Assembly (NCBI GenBank): GCA_014841595.1
Contig: JACYUE010000001.1
Coordinates: 1,352,996 to 1,416,995 of the forward strand
Reading direction: 5' to 3'
Length of the DNA: 64,000 bases
DNA from: Oxalobacteraceae sp. CFBP 8761
GTDB taxonomy: Bacteria > Pseudomonadota > Gammaproteobacteria > Burkholderiales > Burkholderiaceae_D
The position numbers were made by a program, and so were the translations under genes. Shown one piece after another: positions 36,487 through 45,056 of this stretch. A model generated the notes under the pieces. It did no database searches, was not told where the DNA came from, and worked only from the letters and a program-made list of their open reading frames with translations. The first letter of the stretch is position 1; each line of letters begins with the position of its first letter.

Positions 36487-37673
36487 ACAAGCAGCAAACC
36501 CGCATCATCGTCATCATGCTGGCCATCGCGCTGGCGCTGGCCGCCTTTGTCATGCTGCGCGACCGCGCGCAGCCGGCAGGCGCCGAGCATGACGAACACG
36601 CCGAACAGGGCGAACACGCCGAAGAAAAAGAAGGAACACACGCCGACGACGGCGTCATTCACTTTACGCCGAACCAGATCACCGTGGCCGGCATCACCGT
36701 TGCCACGGCCGGCCCGAAGCACCTGGACACCTTCATCCGCATGCCGGGCCAGATCGCGCTGAACGAAGACCGTACCGCCCACGTCACGCCGCGCGCGGCT
36801 GGTTCAGTGCGCGACGTCAGCGCCGACCTGGGCCAGCAGGTACGCAAGGACCAGGTCCTGGCCAGCATCGCCAGTGCCGACATCGCCGGCCAGCGCGGCG
36901 CGCTGACGGCGGCGCAAAAGCGCGTGGACTATGCGCGCCGGACCGTGGCGACCGAGCGCACACTGTGGGAAGAAAAGATCACGGCGCGCCAGGATCTGCT
37001 GAAAGCCGAGCAGGAACTGGTCGAGGCCGAAGTCGCGCGCGATACCGTGCGCCAGCAACTGCAAGCGCTGGGCGCTGCGGGTGGCGGCGGCTCGAATCTG
37101 CTCGCCATCCGCGCGCCGTTCGACGGCATCATCGTCGAAAAGCACATCACGCTGGGCGAAGTGGTGGGCGCCGATACGCGCGTGTTCACGCTGACCGACC
37201 TGTCGACCGTGTGGGCCGACGTGGTGGTGCCGGCACGTGACCTGGACATCGTGCGCGTCGGTACGACCGCCGTGATCCGTTCGATTGCCTCGGATACGAC
37301 GGCGCCCGGCAAGGTGAGCTTTGTCAGTTCGCTGGTGGGCGAGGCGTCGCGCTCGGCCAAGGCGCGCGTGGTGCTGGCCAATCCGGGCGCCGCGTGGCGG
37401 CCAGGCCTGGCCGTGAACGTCGACATCGTGACCGGCTCGAGCGACGTGCCAGTGGCGGTCGCGCGCGAGGCAATCCAGACCGTCGATACACGGCAGGTAG
37501 TCTACAAGCGCGTCAAGGAAGGCTTCATCGCGCAGCCTGTCAGCACCGGCCGCGCGGATGCACGCTTCATCGAGATCACGGCCGGCCTGAATCCGGGCGA
37601 CACCTACGCCGCCAGCGGCAGCTTCACAGTCAAGGCCGAACAGGGCAAGGGCGAGGCCAGCCATGAACACTGA
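36483..37673 (+). CDS. czcB: RND efflux periplasmic adaptor (CzcB)
   Basis: 396 residues. An N-terminal helix (IIVIMLAIALALAAFVML) anchors the protein. A His/Glu-rich stretch follows, EHDEHAEQGEHAEE, which may bind metal. Then come the barrel-sandwich domain (AAGSVRDVSADLGQQVRKD), a helical hairpin (about 150-200) and beta-barrel and membrane-proximal domains. It links CzcA to CzcC. It overlaps czcC by 4 bases and czcA by 11 bases. Confidence 0.9.
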   Translation: MNKQQTRIIVIMLAIALALAAFVMLRDRAQPAGAEHDEHAEQGEHAEEKEGTHADDGVIHFTPNQITVAGITVATAGPKHLDTFIRMPGQIALNEDRTAHVTPRAAGSVRDVSADLGQQVRKDQVLASIASADIAGQRGALTAAQKRVDYARRTVATERTLWEEKITARQDLLKAEQELVEAEVARDTVRQQLQALGAAGGGGSNLLAIRAPFDGIIVEKHITLGEVVGADTRVFTLTDLSTVWADVVVPARDLDIVRVGTTAVIRSIASDTTAPGKVSFVSSLVGEASRSAKARVVLANPGAAWRPGLAVNVDIVTGSSDVPVAVAREAIQTVDTRQVVYKRVKEGFIAQPVSTGRADARFIEITAGLNPGDTYAASGSFTVKAEQGKGEASHEH

Positions 37674-40600
37674 CCTGCAAGCTTCCACCTGGTTCGACCG
37701 CCTCATTGCGCTCAGTATCGAGCGCCGCTGGCTGGTGCTGCTGGCCGTGCTGGCAATGGCGGCCATCGGCATCTACAACTACGGCCGCCTGCCGATCGAC
37801 GCCGTGCCCGACGTGACCAACGTCCAGGTGCAGATCAACACGGCCGCGCCGGGCTACTCGCCGCTCGAGGTCGAGCAGCGCATCACCTATCCGGTCGAGG
37901 CGGTGCTGGCCGGCCTGCCGCACCTGGAAACCTACCGCTCGCTGTCGCGCTATGGCCTGTCGCAGGTGACGGTGGTGTTCGACGAGGGGACCGACATCCA
38001 CTTCGCGCGCCAGCTCGTGAGCCAGCGCCTGCAGGATGCGCGCGAGAACCTGCCGGCCGGCGTGGTGCCGGCGCTGGGGCCGATCGCCACGGGCCTGAGT
38101 GAGATCTACCAATGGACCGTAGAGACCGAGCCGGGTGCGAAAAAGCCCGATGGCACGCCTTACACGCCGACCGACCTGCGCGAGATCCAGGACTGGATCA
38201 TCAAGCCGCAACTGCGCACGGTGCCGGGTGTAACCGACATCAACTCCATCGGCGGCTTCGACAAGGAATACCTGGTGGCCCCGAATACGGCCACGCTGTC
38301 GTCGTACGGGCTGGAACTGATCGACATCGTGCACGCGCTCGAGCGCAACAACAGCAATGTCGGCGCCGGCTACATCGAGCGCGAGGGCGAGCAGTACCTG
38401 GTGCGCGCGCCGGGCCAGGCCGCGTCGATCGACGACATCGGCAATATCGTCGTCACCAGCGTCAACGGGATTCCGGTGCGCGTGCGCGACGTCGCCGAAG
38501 TGGGCATCGGGCGCGAGCTGCGTACCGGCGCCGCCACGGAGAACGGCGTCGAGGTGGTGCTGGGCACTGTCGTCATGCTGATCGGCGAGAACAGCCGCAA
38601 GGTGGCGCAGGCGGTCGACGCGCGCATGCTCGAGATCAACCGTAGTCTGCCGAAGGGCGTCAAGGCGGTCACCGTCTATGACCGCACGGTGCTGGTCGAG
38701 AAGGCGATTGCCACCGTGCGCAAGAATCTCGTCGAGGGCGCGATCCTCGTCATCGCCGTGCTGTTTTTCTTTCTGGGGAACCTGCGCGCGGCGCTGCTCA
38801 CGGCGCTGGTGATTCCGCTGGCGATGCTGTTTACGTTCTCCGGCATGGTCGCCGGCGGCGTCAGCGCCAACCTGCTCAGCCTGGGCGCGCTGGACTTTGG
38901 CATCATCGTCGACGGCGCCGTCGTCATCGTCGAAAACTGCGTGCGCCGGCTGGCCGGCGCCCAGCACCGGCTCGGGCGCCTGCTCACCCGCGAAGAGCGC
39001 TTTGCCGAAGTCTTCGCCGCCGCGCGCGAGGCCAGGCGGCCCCTGATCTACGGGCAGTTGATCATCATGATCGTGTATCTGCCGATCTTTGCGCTCACTG
39101 GCATCGAGGGCAAGATGTTCCACCCGATGGCGTTCACGGTGGTGTTCGCGCTGCTGGGCGCGATGATCCTGTCGGTGACGTTCGTGCCGGCCGCCGTGGC
39201 GCTGTTCATTGGCCGCAAGGTCGCCGAAAAGGACAGCCGCGTCATGCTGGCCGCGCGCCGCTGGTACGCGCCGGCGCTCGACTATGCGCTGGCCAACCGC
39301 GCCGTGGTGCTGGTGTTTGCCGGCCTGGTGATCGCGCTGGCGGTGCTGATGGCCACGCGCCTGGGCACCGAATTTGCGCCGAATCTCGACGAGGGCGACA
39401 TGGCCGTGCTGACGGTCCGTGTGCCGGGCACGAGCCTGACCCAGTCGGTCAGGATGCAGCAGCAGATCGAGACGACGCTGATGCGCGAAGTGCCCGAGAT
39501 CGCGCGCGTGTTCGCCCGCATCGGCACGGCCGAAATCGCGTCCGACCCGATGCCGCCCAGCGTGGCCGACAGCTATATCATTTTCAAGCCCGAGTCCGCG
39601 TGGCCCAGGCCAAGACGTTCGCGCGCCGCCGTGCAAGAGGCGATCCGCACGGCGCTCGAACGCCTGCCCGGCAACAGCTACGAATTCAGCCAGCCGATCC
39701 AGCTGCGCGTGAACGAACTGATTTCGGGCGTGCGCAGCGACGTCGCCGTCAAGCTGTTCGGCGACGACCTGGGGGTGCTGGAAGCGACCGCTGGCCAGAT
39801 CGCGGCCAGTCTGCGCACGGTGCCTGGCGCGGCCGAGGTGCAGGTCGAGGCGACGTCCGGCCTGCCGATCCTGCAGATCCGGGTCGACCGCGAGCGCGCC
39901 GCGCGCATGGGCCTGAACATCGGCGACGTGCAGGAAATGATCGCGACCGCCACCGCCGGGCGCGTGGCCGGTACCCTGTTCGAAGGTGACCGCCGCTTCG
40001 ACATCGTGGTGCGTCTGCCGGAAGACAGGCGCTCCGACATCGACGCGCTGCGCCGGCTGCCGGTGGCATTGCCCGGCACGAAGGAGGGAGGACACAGCTT
40101 CATCACGCTGGGCGAAATCGCCACTTTCGACGTCGCACCTGGCCCGAACCAGCTCAGTCGCGAAGAAGGCAAGCGCCGCGTGGTCATCACTGCCAACGTG
40201 CGCGGGCGCGACATCGGCTCGTTCGTCGCGGCAGCGCAGGCGCGCATCGCCGAAGACGTACGGATCGCTCCCGGCTACTGGACGGCCTGGGGCGGCCAGT
40301 TCGAGCACCTGACCGCTGCCGCCGAGCGCCTGCGCCTGATCGTGCCGGCCTCGCTGCTGCTGGTGTTCGTGCTGCTGTACCTGGTTTTCAACAACCTGCG
40401 CGATGGCCTGCTGGTGTTCACCGGGATTCCGTTCGCGCTGGCCGGCGGCGTGGCCGCGCTGTGGGCGCGCGGCATCCCGTTGTCGATGTCGGCGGCGGTG
40501 GGCTTCATCGCGCTCTCGGGTGTGGCGGTGCTCAATGGCCTGGTGCTGATCGCGTTCATCCGCAGCCTGCGCGAAGAGGGAGTGGCGCTACCCGATGCAG

Positions 40601-40839
40601 TGCGCGATGGCGCCCTGGCACGCCTGCGGCCGGTGCTGATGACGGCGCTGGTGGCCTCGCTGGGCTTCGTACCGATGGCGCTGGCGACCGGCACCGGCGC
40701 CGAGGTCCAGCGCCCGCTCGCCACGGTGGTCATCGGCGGGGTGTTGTCGTCGACCGTGCTGACGTTGTTATTGCTGCCCGTGTTGTATGAATGGGCTCAC
40801 CGTGCAGGCCTGCGCACAGCGCGTAAAAATATCCTCTAG
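37663..40839 (+). CDS. czcA: heavy-metal efflux RND pump (CzcA family)
   Basis: 1058 residues, twelve helices and two large periplasmic loops, a proton/metal antiporter that exports divalent cations such as Co, Zn or Cd with CzcB and CzcC. The heavy-metal-efflux signature LGALDFGIIVDGAVVIVEN around residues 405-423 carries the Asp residues typical of this branch and absent from drug pumps. N-terminal YGRLPIDAVPDVTNVQVQ is also typical. The exact metal cannot be told from sequence. No two-component regulator follows, in contrast to czcRS systems. Confidence 0.93.
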   Translation: MNTDLQASTWFDRLIALSIERRWLVLLAVLAMAAIGIYNYGRLPIDAVPDVTNVQVQINTAAPGYSPLEVEQRITYPVEAVLAGLPHLETYRSLSRYGLSQVTVVFDEGTDIHFARQLVSQRLQDARENLPAGVVPALGPIATGLSEIYQWTVETEPGAKKPDGTPYTPTDLREIQDWIIKPQLRTVPGVTDINSIGGFDKEYLVAPNTATLSSYGLELIDIVHALERNNSNVGAGYIEREGEQYLVRAPGQAASIDDIGNIVVTSVNGIPVRVRDVAEVGIGRELRTGAATENGVEVVLGTVVMLIGENSRKVAQAVDARMLEINRSLPKGVKAVTVYDRTVLVEKAIATVRKNLVEGAILVIAVLFFFLGNLRAALLTALVIPLAMLFTFSGMVAGGVSANLLSLGALDFGIIVDGAVVIVENCVRRLAGAQHRLGRLLTREERFAEVFAAAREARRPLIYGQLIIMIVYLPIFALTGIEGKMFHPMAFTVVFALLGAMILSVTFVPAAVALFIGRKVAEKDSRVMLAARRWYAPALDYALANRAVVLVFAGLVIALAVLMATRLGTEFAPNLDEGDMAVLTVRVPGTSLTQSVRMQQQIETTLMREVPEIARVFARIGTAEIASDPMPPSVADSYIIFKPESAWPRPRRSRAAVQEAIRTALERLPGNSYEFSQPIQLRVNELISGVRSDVAVKLFGDDLGVLEATAGQIAASLRTVPGAAEVQVEATSGLPILQIRVDRERAARMGLNIGDVQEMIATATAGRVAGTLFEGDRRFDIVVRLPEDRRSDIDALRRLPVALPGTKEGGHSFITLGEIATFDVAPGPNQLSREEGKRRVVITANVRGRDIGSFVAAAQARIAEDVRIAPGYWTAWGGQFEHLTAAAERLRLIVPASLLLVFVLLYLVFNNLRDGLLVFTGIPFALAGGVAALWARGIPLSMSAAVGFIALSGVAVLNGLVLIAFIRSLREEGVALPDAVRDGALARLRPVLMTALVASLGFVPMALATGTGAEVQRPLATVVIGGVLSSTVLTLLLLPVLYEWAHRAGLRTARKNIL

Positions 40840-40966
40840 TCAATAGAACAAGGCCGATTGTCTACATCGGAAATGGTATAGTTGGATTTTTACCAGCACT
40901 CTGCCACAGCAGCCCGGAATGATCGGGATATTGTGCGGCGCCACCTATTATTTGAGGACACGACAG

Positions 40967-41833
40967 ATGAGCATGAACGATTATGCGGACCGGATCAGCC
41001 AGGCGATTCTTGCAGAAGAATCAGGGATTGGCGCAGAATGGCTCGCCCAGCTGGAGTCGATCACGGTGCGCAGCAGCGGCGCGGCGCGCGAGCAGTTGCG
41101 CGCCCATTGCCAGCAGCTGCTGAAGGCGTTCGCAGTCGCGACCCGCAGCGGTGAACTCGAGAACATCGAGCACCGTTCGTGGGACGAAGTGCGCGACCTG
41201 CTCAGCGAAATCTCGGCCACCCGCGCCAAGGCCGGCTCCACCCCGGCCGAAACGGCAACGCTCGTGTTCTCGCTCAAGCAGCCGCTGTTCGCGCGCCTGC
41301 GCGACGCGTTCGAGAGCGATGCCGATGGCCTGGCGACAGCATCATGGACCGTCAACACGCTGATCGACAAGCTGGGCCTGTACACGATCGAAGTGTTCCA
41401 GAAAACGAAGGACCAGATCATCGTGCGCCAGCAGCAGGAGCTGCTCGAGCTGTCCACGCCCGTGGTCAAGCTGTGGAACGGCATCCTGGCGCTGCCGCTG
41501 ATCGGCACCCTCGATTCGGCCCGCACCCAGGTGGTGATGGAAAACATCCTGCAAAAGATCGTCGACACGGGCGCCATCATCGCGATCATCGACATCACCG
41601 GCGTGCCGACCGTCGACACGCTCGTGGCCCAGCACCTGATGAAGACCATCGCGGCCGCGCGCCTGATGGGCGCCGACTGCATCATCAGCGGCATCCGCCC
41701 GCAGATCGCGCAAACCATCGTGCACCTGGGCGTGAACCTGGAAGACGTGATCACCAAGGCCACGCTGGCCGACGCCTTCCTGGTCGCGCTCGAGCGCACC
41801 GGTGCGTCGATCATGATCAAGAACGCAGCCTGA
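40967..41833 (+). CDS. rsbR: RsbR-type stressosome sensor with C-terminal STAS domain
   Basis: 288 residues. Residues about 1-150 are an all-helical RsbRD_N-like domain (YADRISQAILAEESGIGAEW). About 165-285 are the STAS domain. The phosphorylated positions of RsbR are conserved as Thr in DITGVPTVDT and in GIRPQIAQTIV. Such proteins form the stressosome core with RsbS. ATG 40967 has AGGA 8 bases upstream. First gene of a run in which all later genes are close or overlapping. The N-terminal domain carries no haem, flavin or PAS motif, so the stress it senses is unknown. Confidence 0.88.
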   Translation: MSMNDYADRISQAILAEESGIGAEWLAQLESITVRSSGAAREQLRAHCQQLLKAFAVATRSGELENIEHRSWDEVRDLLSEISATRAKAGSTPAETATLVFSLKQPLFARLRDAFESDADGLATASWTVNTLIDKLGLYTIEVFQKTKDQIIVRQQQELLELSTPVVKLWNGILALPLIGTLDSARTQVVMENILQKIVDTGAIIAIIDITGVPTVDTLVAQHLMKTIAAARLMGADCIISGIRPQIAQTIVHLGVNLEDVITKATLADAFLVALERTGASIMIKNAA

Positions 41834-41843
41834 GGCGAGTGCT

Positions 41844-42200
41844 ATGGAACGTATCCCGATCCTGCGCATGGGCGACCTGTTGCTGGTGACGATCCAGGTC
41901 GACATGCATGACCGCCTGGCGATGCAATTGCAGGACGATCTGACCCAGCGCATCGTCAGCGACAGTGCCAAGGGCGTCCTGATCGACATCTCGGCGCTCG
42001 ACCTGGTCGACTCCTTCATCGGCCGCATGATCAGCAATACCGCCGCCATGGCGCGCGTGCTCGACGCCCGCACCGTGGTGGTGGGCATGCAGCCGGCGGT
42101 GGCGATCACGCTGGTCGAACTCGGATTGACCCTGCATGGCGTTCAGACGGCGCTCAATGTCGAGAAGGGCATGGCCCTGCTCGGAAAGAGCTATCGATAA
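41844..42200 (+). CDS. rsbS: RsbS-type STAS protein, stressosome scaffold
   Basis: 118-residue single STAS domain. The phospho-serine of RsbS is conserved in DISALDLVDSFIGRMIS (near residue 57). In the Bacillus model unphosphorylated RsbS holds RsbT in the stressosome; RsbT phosphorylates RsbS on stress and is released. It starts 10 bases after rsbR and overlaps rsbT by one base as TAATG, as expected for a fixed-ratio complex. Confidence 0.9.
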   Translation: MERIPILRMGDLLLVTIQVDMHDRLAMQLQDDLTQRIVSDSAKGVLIDISALDLVDSFIGRMISNTAAMARVLDARTVVVGMQPAVAITLVELGLTLHGVQTALNVEKGMALLGKSYR

Positions 42201-42667
42201 TGGTCGACGCGCAAACCCAGACGGTGCTGTTCGAGACACCGCTGCTGGAGCATCGCCGCGCGCAGCGCACCGGCCGCGTGACCTTGCGCCTGCGCTCGGA
42301 TGAAGACGTGGTGGGCGTGCGCAAGCAGGTGCGCGAACGCGCAGTGGCGATCGGTCTCTCGCTGGTCGACCAGACCAAGCTGGTGACGGCGGCCAGTGAA
42401 CTGGCACGCAATACCATCAAATACGGCGGCGGCGGCGAGGTGCATCTCGATGCCTTCGACGACGGCGCGCGCCTTGGCATCGGGCTGTTGTTCGTCGACG
42501 CCGGCCAGGGCATCCCGAATATCGAGAGCGCACTGCGTGACGGTTTCACCACTGGCGGCGGCCTGGGCCTCGGCCTGGGAGGCTCCAAGCGGCTGGTCGA
42601 CGAATTCGACATCGACAGCCGTCCGAAGGAGGGCACTGCGGTGCTGATTATCAAATGGAAACGCTGA
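42200..42667 (+). CDS. rsbT: RsbT-type serine kinase (anti-sigma regulatory, HATPase_c)
   Basis: 155-residue GHKL-type serine/threonine kinase. The N box is SELARNTIKY, G1 DAGQGI and G2 GGGLGLGLGG, all intact, so ATP binding is likely. It should phosphorylate RsbR and RsbS. In Bacillus free RsbT activates the phosphatase RsbU; no RsbU-like gene is present here, so the output must go elsewhere. It overlaps rsbX by 13 bases. Confidence 0.9.
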   Translation: MVDAQTQTVLFETPLLEHRRAQRTGRVTLRLRSDEDVVGVRKQVRERAVAIGLSLVDQTKLVTAASELARNTIKYGGGGEVHLDAFDDGARLGIGLLFVDAGQGIPNIESALRDGFTTGGGLGLGLGGSKRLVDEFDIDSRPKEGTAVLIIKWKR

Positions 42668-43683
42668 TCAGTTCTCAGTCGTCGCACTTCGTCTTTACCC
42701 TCACCCATGCCAGCGATGTCGCGGCCGTGCGCCGCGCCGGCCAGAAGGTCGCCGACTCGCTGGGCTTCAATGAAGTCAAGGCCGGCCAGCTGGCCCTGAT
42801 CATCACCGAAGCTGCCACCAACATCCTCAAGCACGCCGGCGAAGGCGCCATGCACGTCGGTCCGGCGCAGTCGCCGGCCGGCATCGGCGTCGATGTGCTG
42901 GCGCTCGACAAGGGCCCCGGCATCGCCGACATCGACAACTGCCTGCTCGATGGGGTTTCGAGCGCCGGCACCGCCGGCACCGGCCTGGGCGCGCTTTTGC
43001 GCCTGTCCGATGAATTCGACGTGTACACGCGGCGCGGCGAAGGCACGGCATTCTTCATGCGCCTGTGGCGCGACGAACCGGCGCCGCATCCGAGCGGCGT
43101 GGAAGTGGGCGCGCTGTGGGCGCCGATCGCCGGCGAAGACGAATGCGGCGATGGCTGGGCCGTCTCGTGCGGCGACGATGGCGCCACCATCCTGGCCTGC
43201 GATGGCCTGGGCCACGGCCCGAATGCGGCGGCGGCGACGAATGCGGCGATCGATGCACTCGCCAAGTGCGGCCCGGTCGGCGCCGGCGAGATGGTGCACG
43301 TGGCGCACGAGGCATTGCGCGGCACGCGCGGCGCCGCCCTCGCGGCGGCGCGCATTGATTTCTACAAGGACGAACTGAGTTTCGCCGGCGTGGGCAATAT
43401 CGCCGGCGTCGTGATCGACGACGACCGGCGCGCGCTGGTCTCGCACAACGGCATCGTCGGCGCCAATATGCGCAAGGTGCAGGAGTTCGCGGTGCCGTTT
43501 CCCGCCGGGGCGCTGTGCATCCTGTGCTCGGACGGCATCCAGACCCAGTGGGATCTGCACAAGTATCCGGGCCTGCACGGGCGCGCGCCGGCGCTGATCG
43601 CCGCGGTGCTGATGCGCGACTTCATTCGCGGCCGTGACGACGCGATGGTCGTTGTCGTGCGCCGGGCAGCGAGCCTCCCATGA
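42655..43683 (+). CDS. rsbX: RsbX-like phosphatase fused to an N-terminal HATPase domain
   Basis: 342 residues. About 1-140 is a second RsbT/RsbW-like ATPase domain with an intact N box (ITEAATNILKHA) and G1 (DKGPGI). About 150-340 is a SpoIIE-type PP2C phosphatase with metal-binding ACDGLGHG, then SHNGIVGANM, CSDGIQTQWD and GRDDAMVVVV. Bacillus RsbX, which resets RsbR/RsbS, has only the phosphatase part. The fusion may add kinase activity or docking. The gene overlaps rsbT and ends with an ATGA overlap into the histidine kinase gene. Confidence 0.88.
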   Translation: METLISSQSSHFVFTLTHASDVAAVRRAGQKVADSLGFNEVKAGQLALIITEAATNILKHAGEGAMHVGPAQSPAGIGVDVLALDKGPGIADIDNCLLDGVSSAGTAGTGLGALLRLSDEFDVYTRRGEGTAFFMRLWRDEPAPHPSGVEVGALWAPIAGEDECGDGWAVSCGDDGATILACDGLGHGPNAAAATNAAIDALAKCGPVGAGEMVHVAHEALRGTRGAALAAARIDFYKDELSFAGVGNIAGVVIDDDRRALVSHNGIVGANMRKVQEFAVPFPAGALCILCSDGIQTQWDLHKYPGLHGRAPALIAAVLMRDFIRGRDDAMVVVVRRAASLP

Positions 43684-45056
43684 CATCCCTGCGCATCCTC
43701 AGCGTTGGCCTGGACAGCGAGCAGGATGTGGTACTGGTGCGCCAGCGTGCGCGCCAGATCTCGGCCATGCTGGGATTGTCGCAGCAGGACCAGGTGCGGG
43801 TTGGCACGGCGGTGTCCGAAGTGGCGCGCGGCGCCAGCTACCAGGGCCCCGGCGGGCGCGCCGTGTTCCAGCTGTGTGAACGCGACGGGCGTCAGCATCT
43901 CGAAGTCCTGGTCAGCGCCGGGCGGCCCCGCAATGGCCGTGCAGGCGACGCCACGTTTGGCGAAATTGGCCCCGAGTCGCTGCGCGAACTGGCGATCGTC
44001 ACCGCCCATCGCCTGATGGACGCGTGCGAAGTCGATCCCGGTGAAACCGGCGCGGCCAACGTCACGGTGCGCAAGGCGCTGCCGGTGCACGAGCGCATCA
44101 CGCCGGCGCGGCTGGCTGAAATCGGCGCGCGCCTGGCCGACAGCCCGGATGCCACCCCGCTGCACGAGCTGCAGATGCAGAACCAGGAGCTGCTGTCGAC
44201 TCTGGCCGAGCTGCGCGAACGCCAGGAAGACCTGATGTCGCTCACGCGCGAGCTGGAAGACACTAACCGCGGCATCGTGGCGCTGTACGCCGAGATCGAA
44301 GACAAGGCCGAGCGCCTGCGCCGCGCCGACGAAATGAAGTCGCGCTTCCTGTCCAACACGAGCCACGAACTGCGCACGCCGCTGTCGTCGATCCGCGCGC
44401 TGGCCCAGTTGCTGCTCAACCGGATGGACGGCGACCTGACCGAGGAACAGGAGCGCCAGGTGAGCTTCATCGCCACCGCGGCCAACGACTTGTCCGAGCT
44501 GGTGAATGACCTGCTCGACCTGGCCAAGATTGAAGCGGGGCGGGTGCAGGTACAGGTCGAGCCAGTGGTGGTCGAGAACCTGTTCCGCGCGCTCAAGGGG
44601 ATGCTGCGTCCGCTGGTGGACGAGGCGCGCGTCGAACTGGTGTTCGAGCCGTCCGGCGTGAGCGAGCCCCTGTATTCGGACGAAGGCAAGATTTCGCAGA
44701 TCCTGCGCAACTTCATTTCGAACGCGCTGAAATTCACCGAGCAGGGCTCGGTGCTGGTGTTTGCCGCGCATGATCCCGAGGCCGACACCATTGCATTTGC
44801 CGTGGCCGATACCGGCATCGGCATCAGCCACGACAACCTGCAACTCATTTTTGAAGAATTCAGCCAGATCGAGCATCCGCTGCAACGGCGCAGCAAGGGC
44901 ACCGGTCTCGGTCTGCCCCTGTGCCGCAAGCTGGCCGAACTGCTCGGCGGGCGGGTCGACGTGGCCAGCACCGTCGGTGTCGGTTCGACCTTCACGCTGA
45001 CCCTGCCGCGCAGCCTGGCGCCGACGCCATCAGCATTTGACACCACAGGATCATGA
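43680..45056 (+). CDS. histidine kinase with N-terminal pseudo-RsbT domain
   Basis: 458 residues. About 1-140 aligns along its length with the RsbT encoded two genes upstream (DVVLVRQRARQISAMLGL; DQVRVGTAVSEVARG), but the ATP motifs are gone: the N-box Asn is Gly, DAGQGI has become SAGRPR, and the G2 glycines are missing. A coiled coil (about 160-220) leads to HisKA with SNTSHELRTPLSS and HATPase_c with ISNALKF, DTGIGI and GTGLGLPL, all intact. So this is an active-looking kinase whose sensor is a dead RsbT copy, probably for docking to RsbS. It overlaps both neighbours by 4 bases. Confidence 0.85.
   Translation: MTSLRILSVGLDSEQDVVLVRQRARQISAMLGLSQQDQVRVGTAVSEVARGASYQGPGGRAVFQLCERDGRQHLEVLVSAGRPRNGRAGDATFGEIGPESLRELAIVTAHRLMDACEVDPGETGAANVTVRKALPVHERITPARLAEIGARLADSPDATPLHELQMQNQELLSTLAELRERQEDLMSLTRELEDTNRGIVALYAEIEDKAERLRRADEMKSRFLSNTSHELRTPLSSIRALAQLLLNRMDGDLTEEQERQVSFIATAANDLSELVNDLLDLAKIEAGRVQVQVEPVVVENLFRALKGMLRPLVDEARVELVFEPSGVSEPLYSDEGKISQILRNFISNALKFTEQGSVLVFAAHDPEADTIAFAVADTGIGISHDNLQLIFEEFSQIEHPLQRRSKGTGLGLPLCRKLAELLGGRVDVASTVGVGSTFTLTLPRSLAPTPSAFDTTGS

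Noticed and set aside
37630..40308. An 892-codon open frame on the minus strand opposite czcA
   Set aside because: It is the antisense of czcA, whose RND motifs are unmistakable. Its translation is rich in His, Arg, Asp and Gln, as is typical of shadow frames in GC-rich DNA, and it has no recognisable domain.
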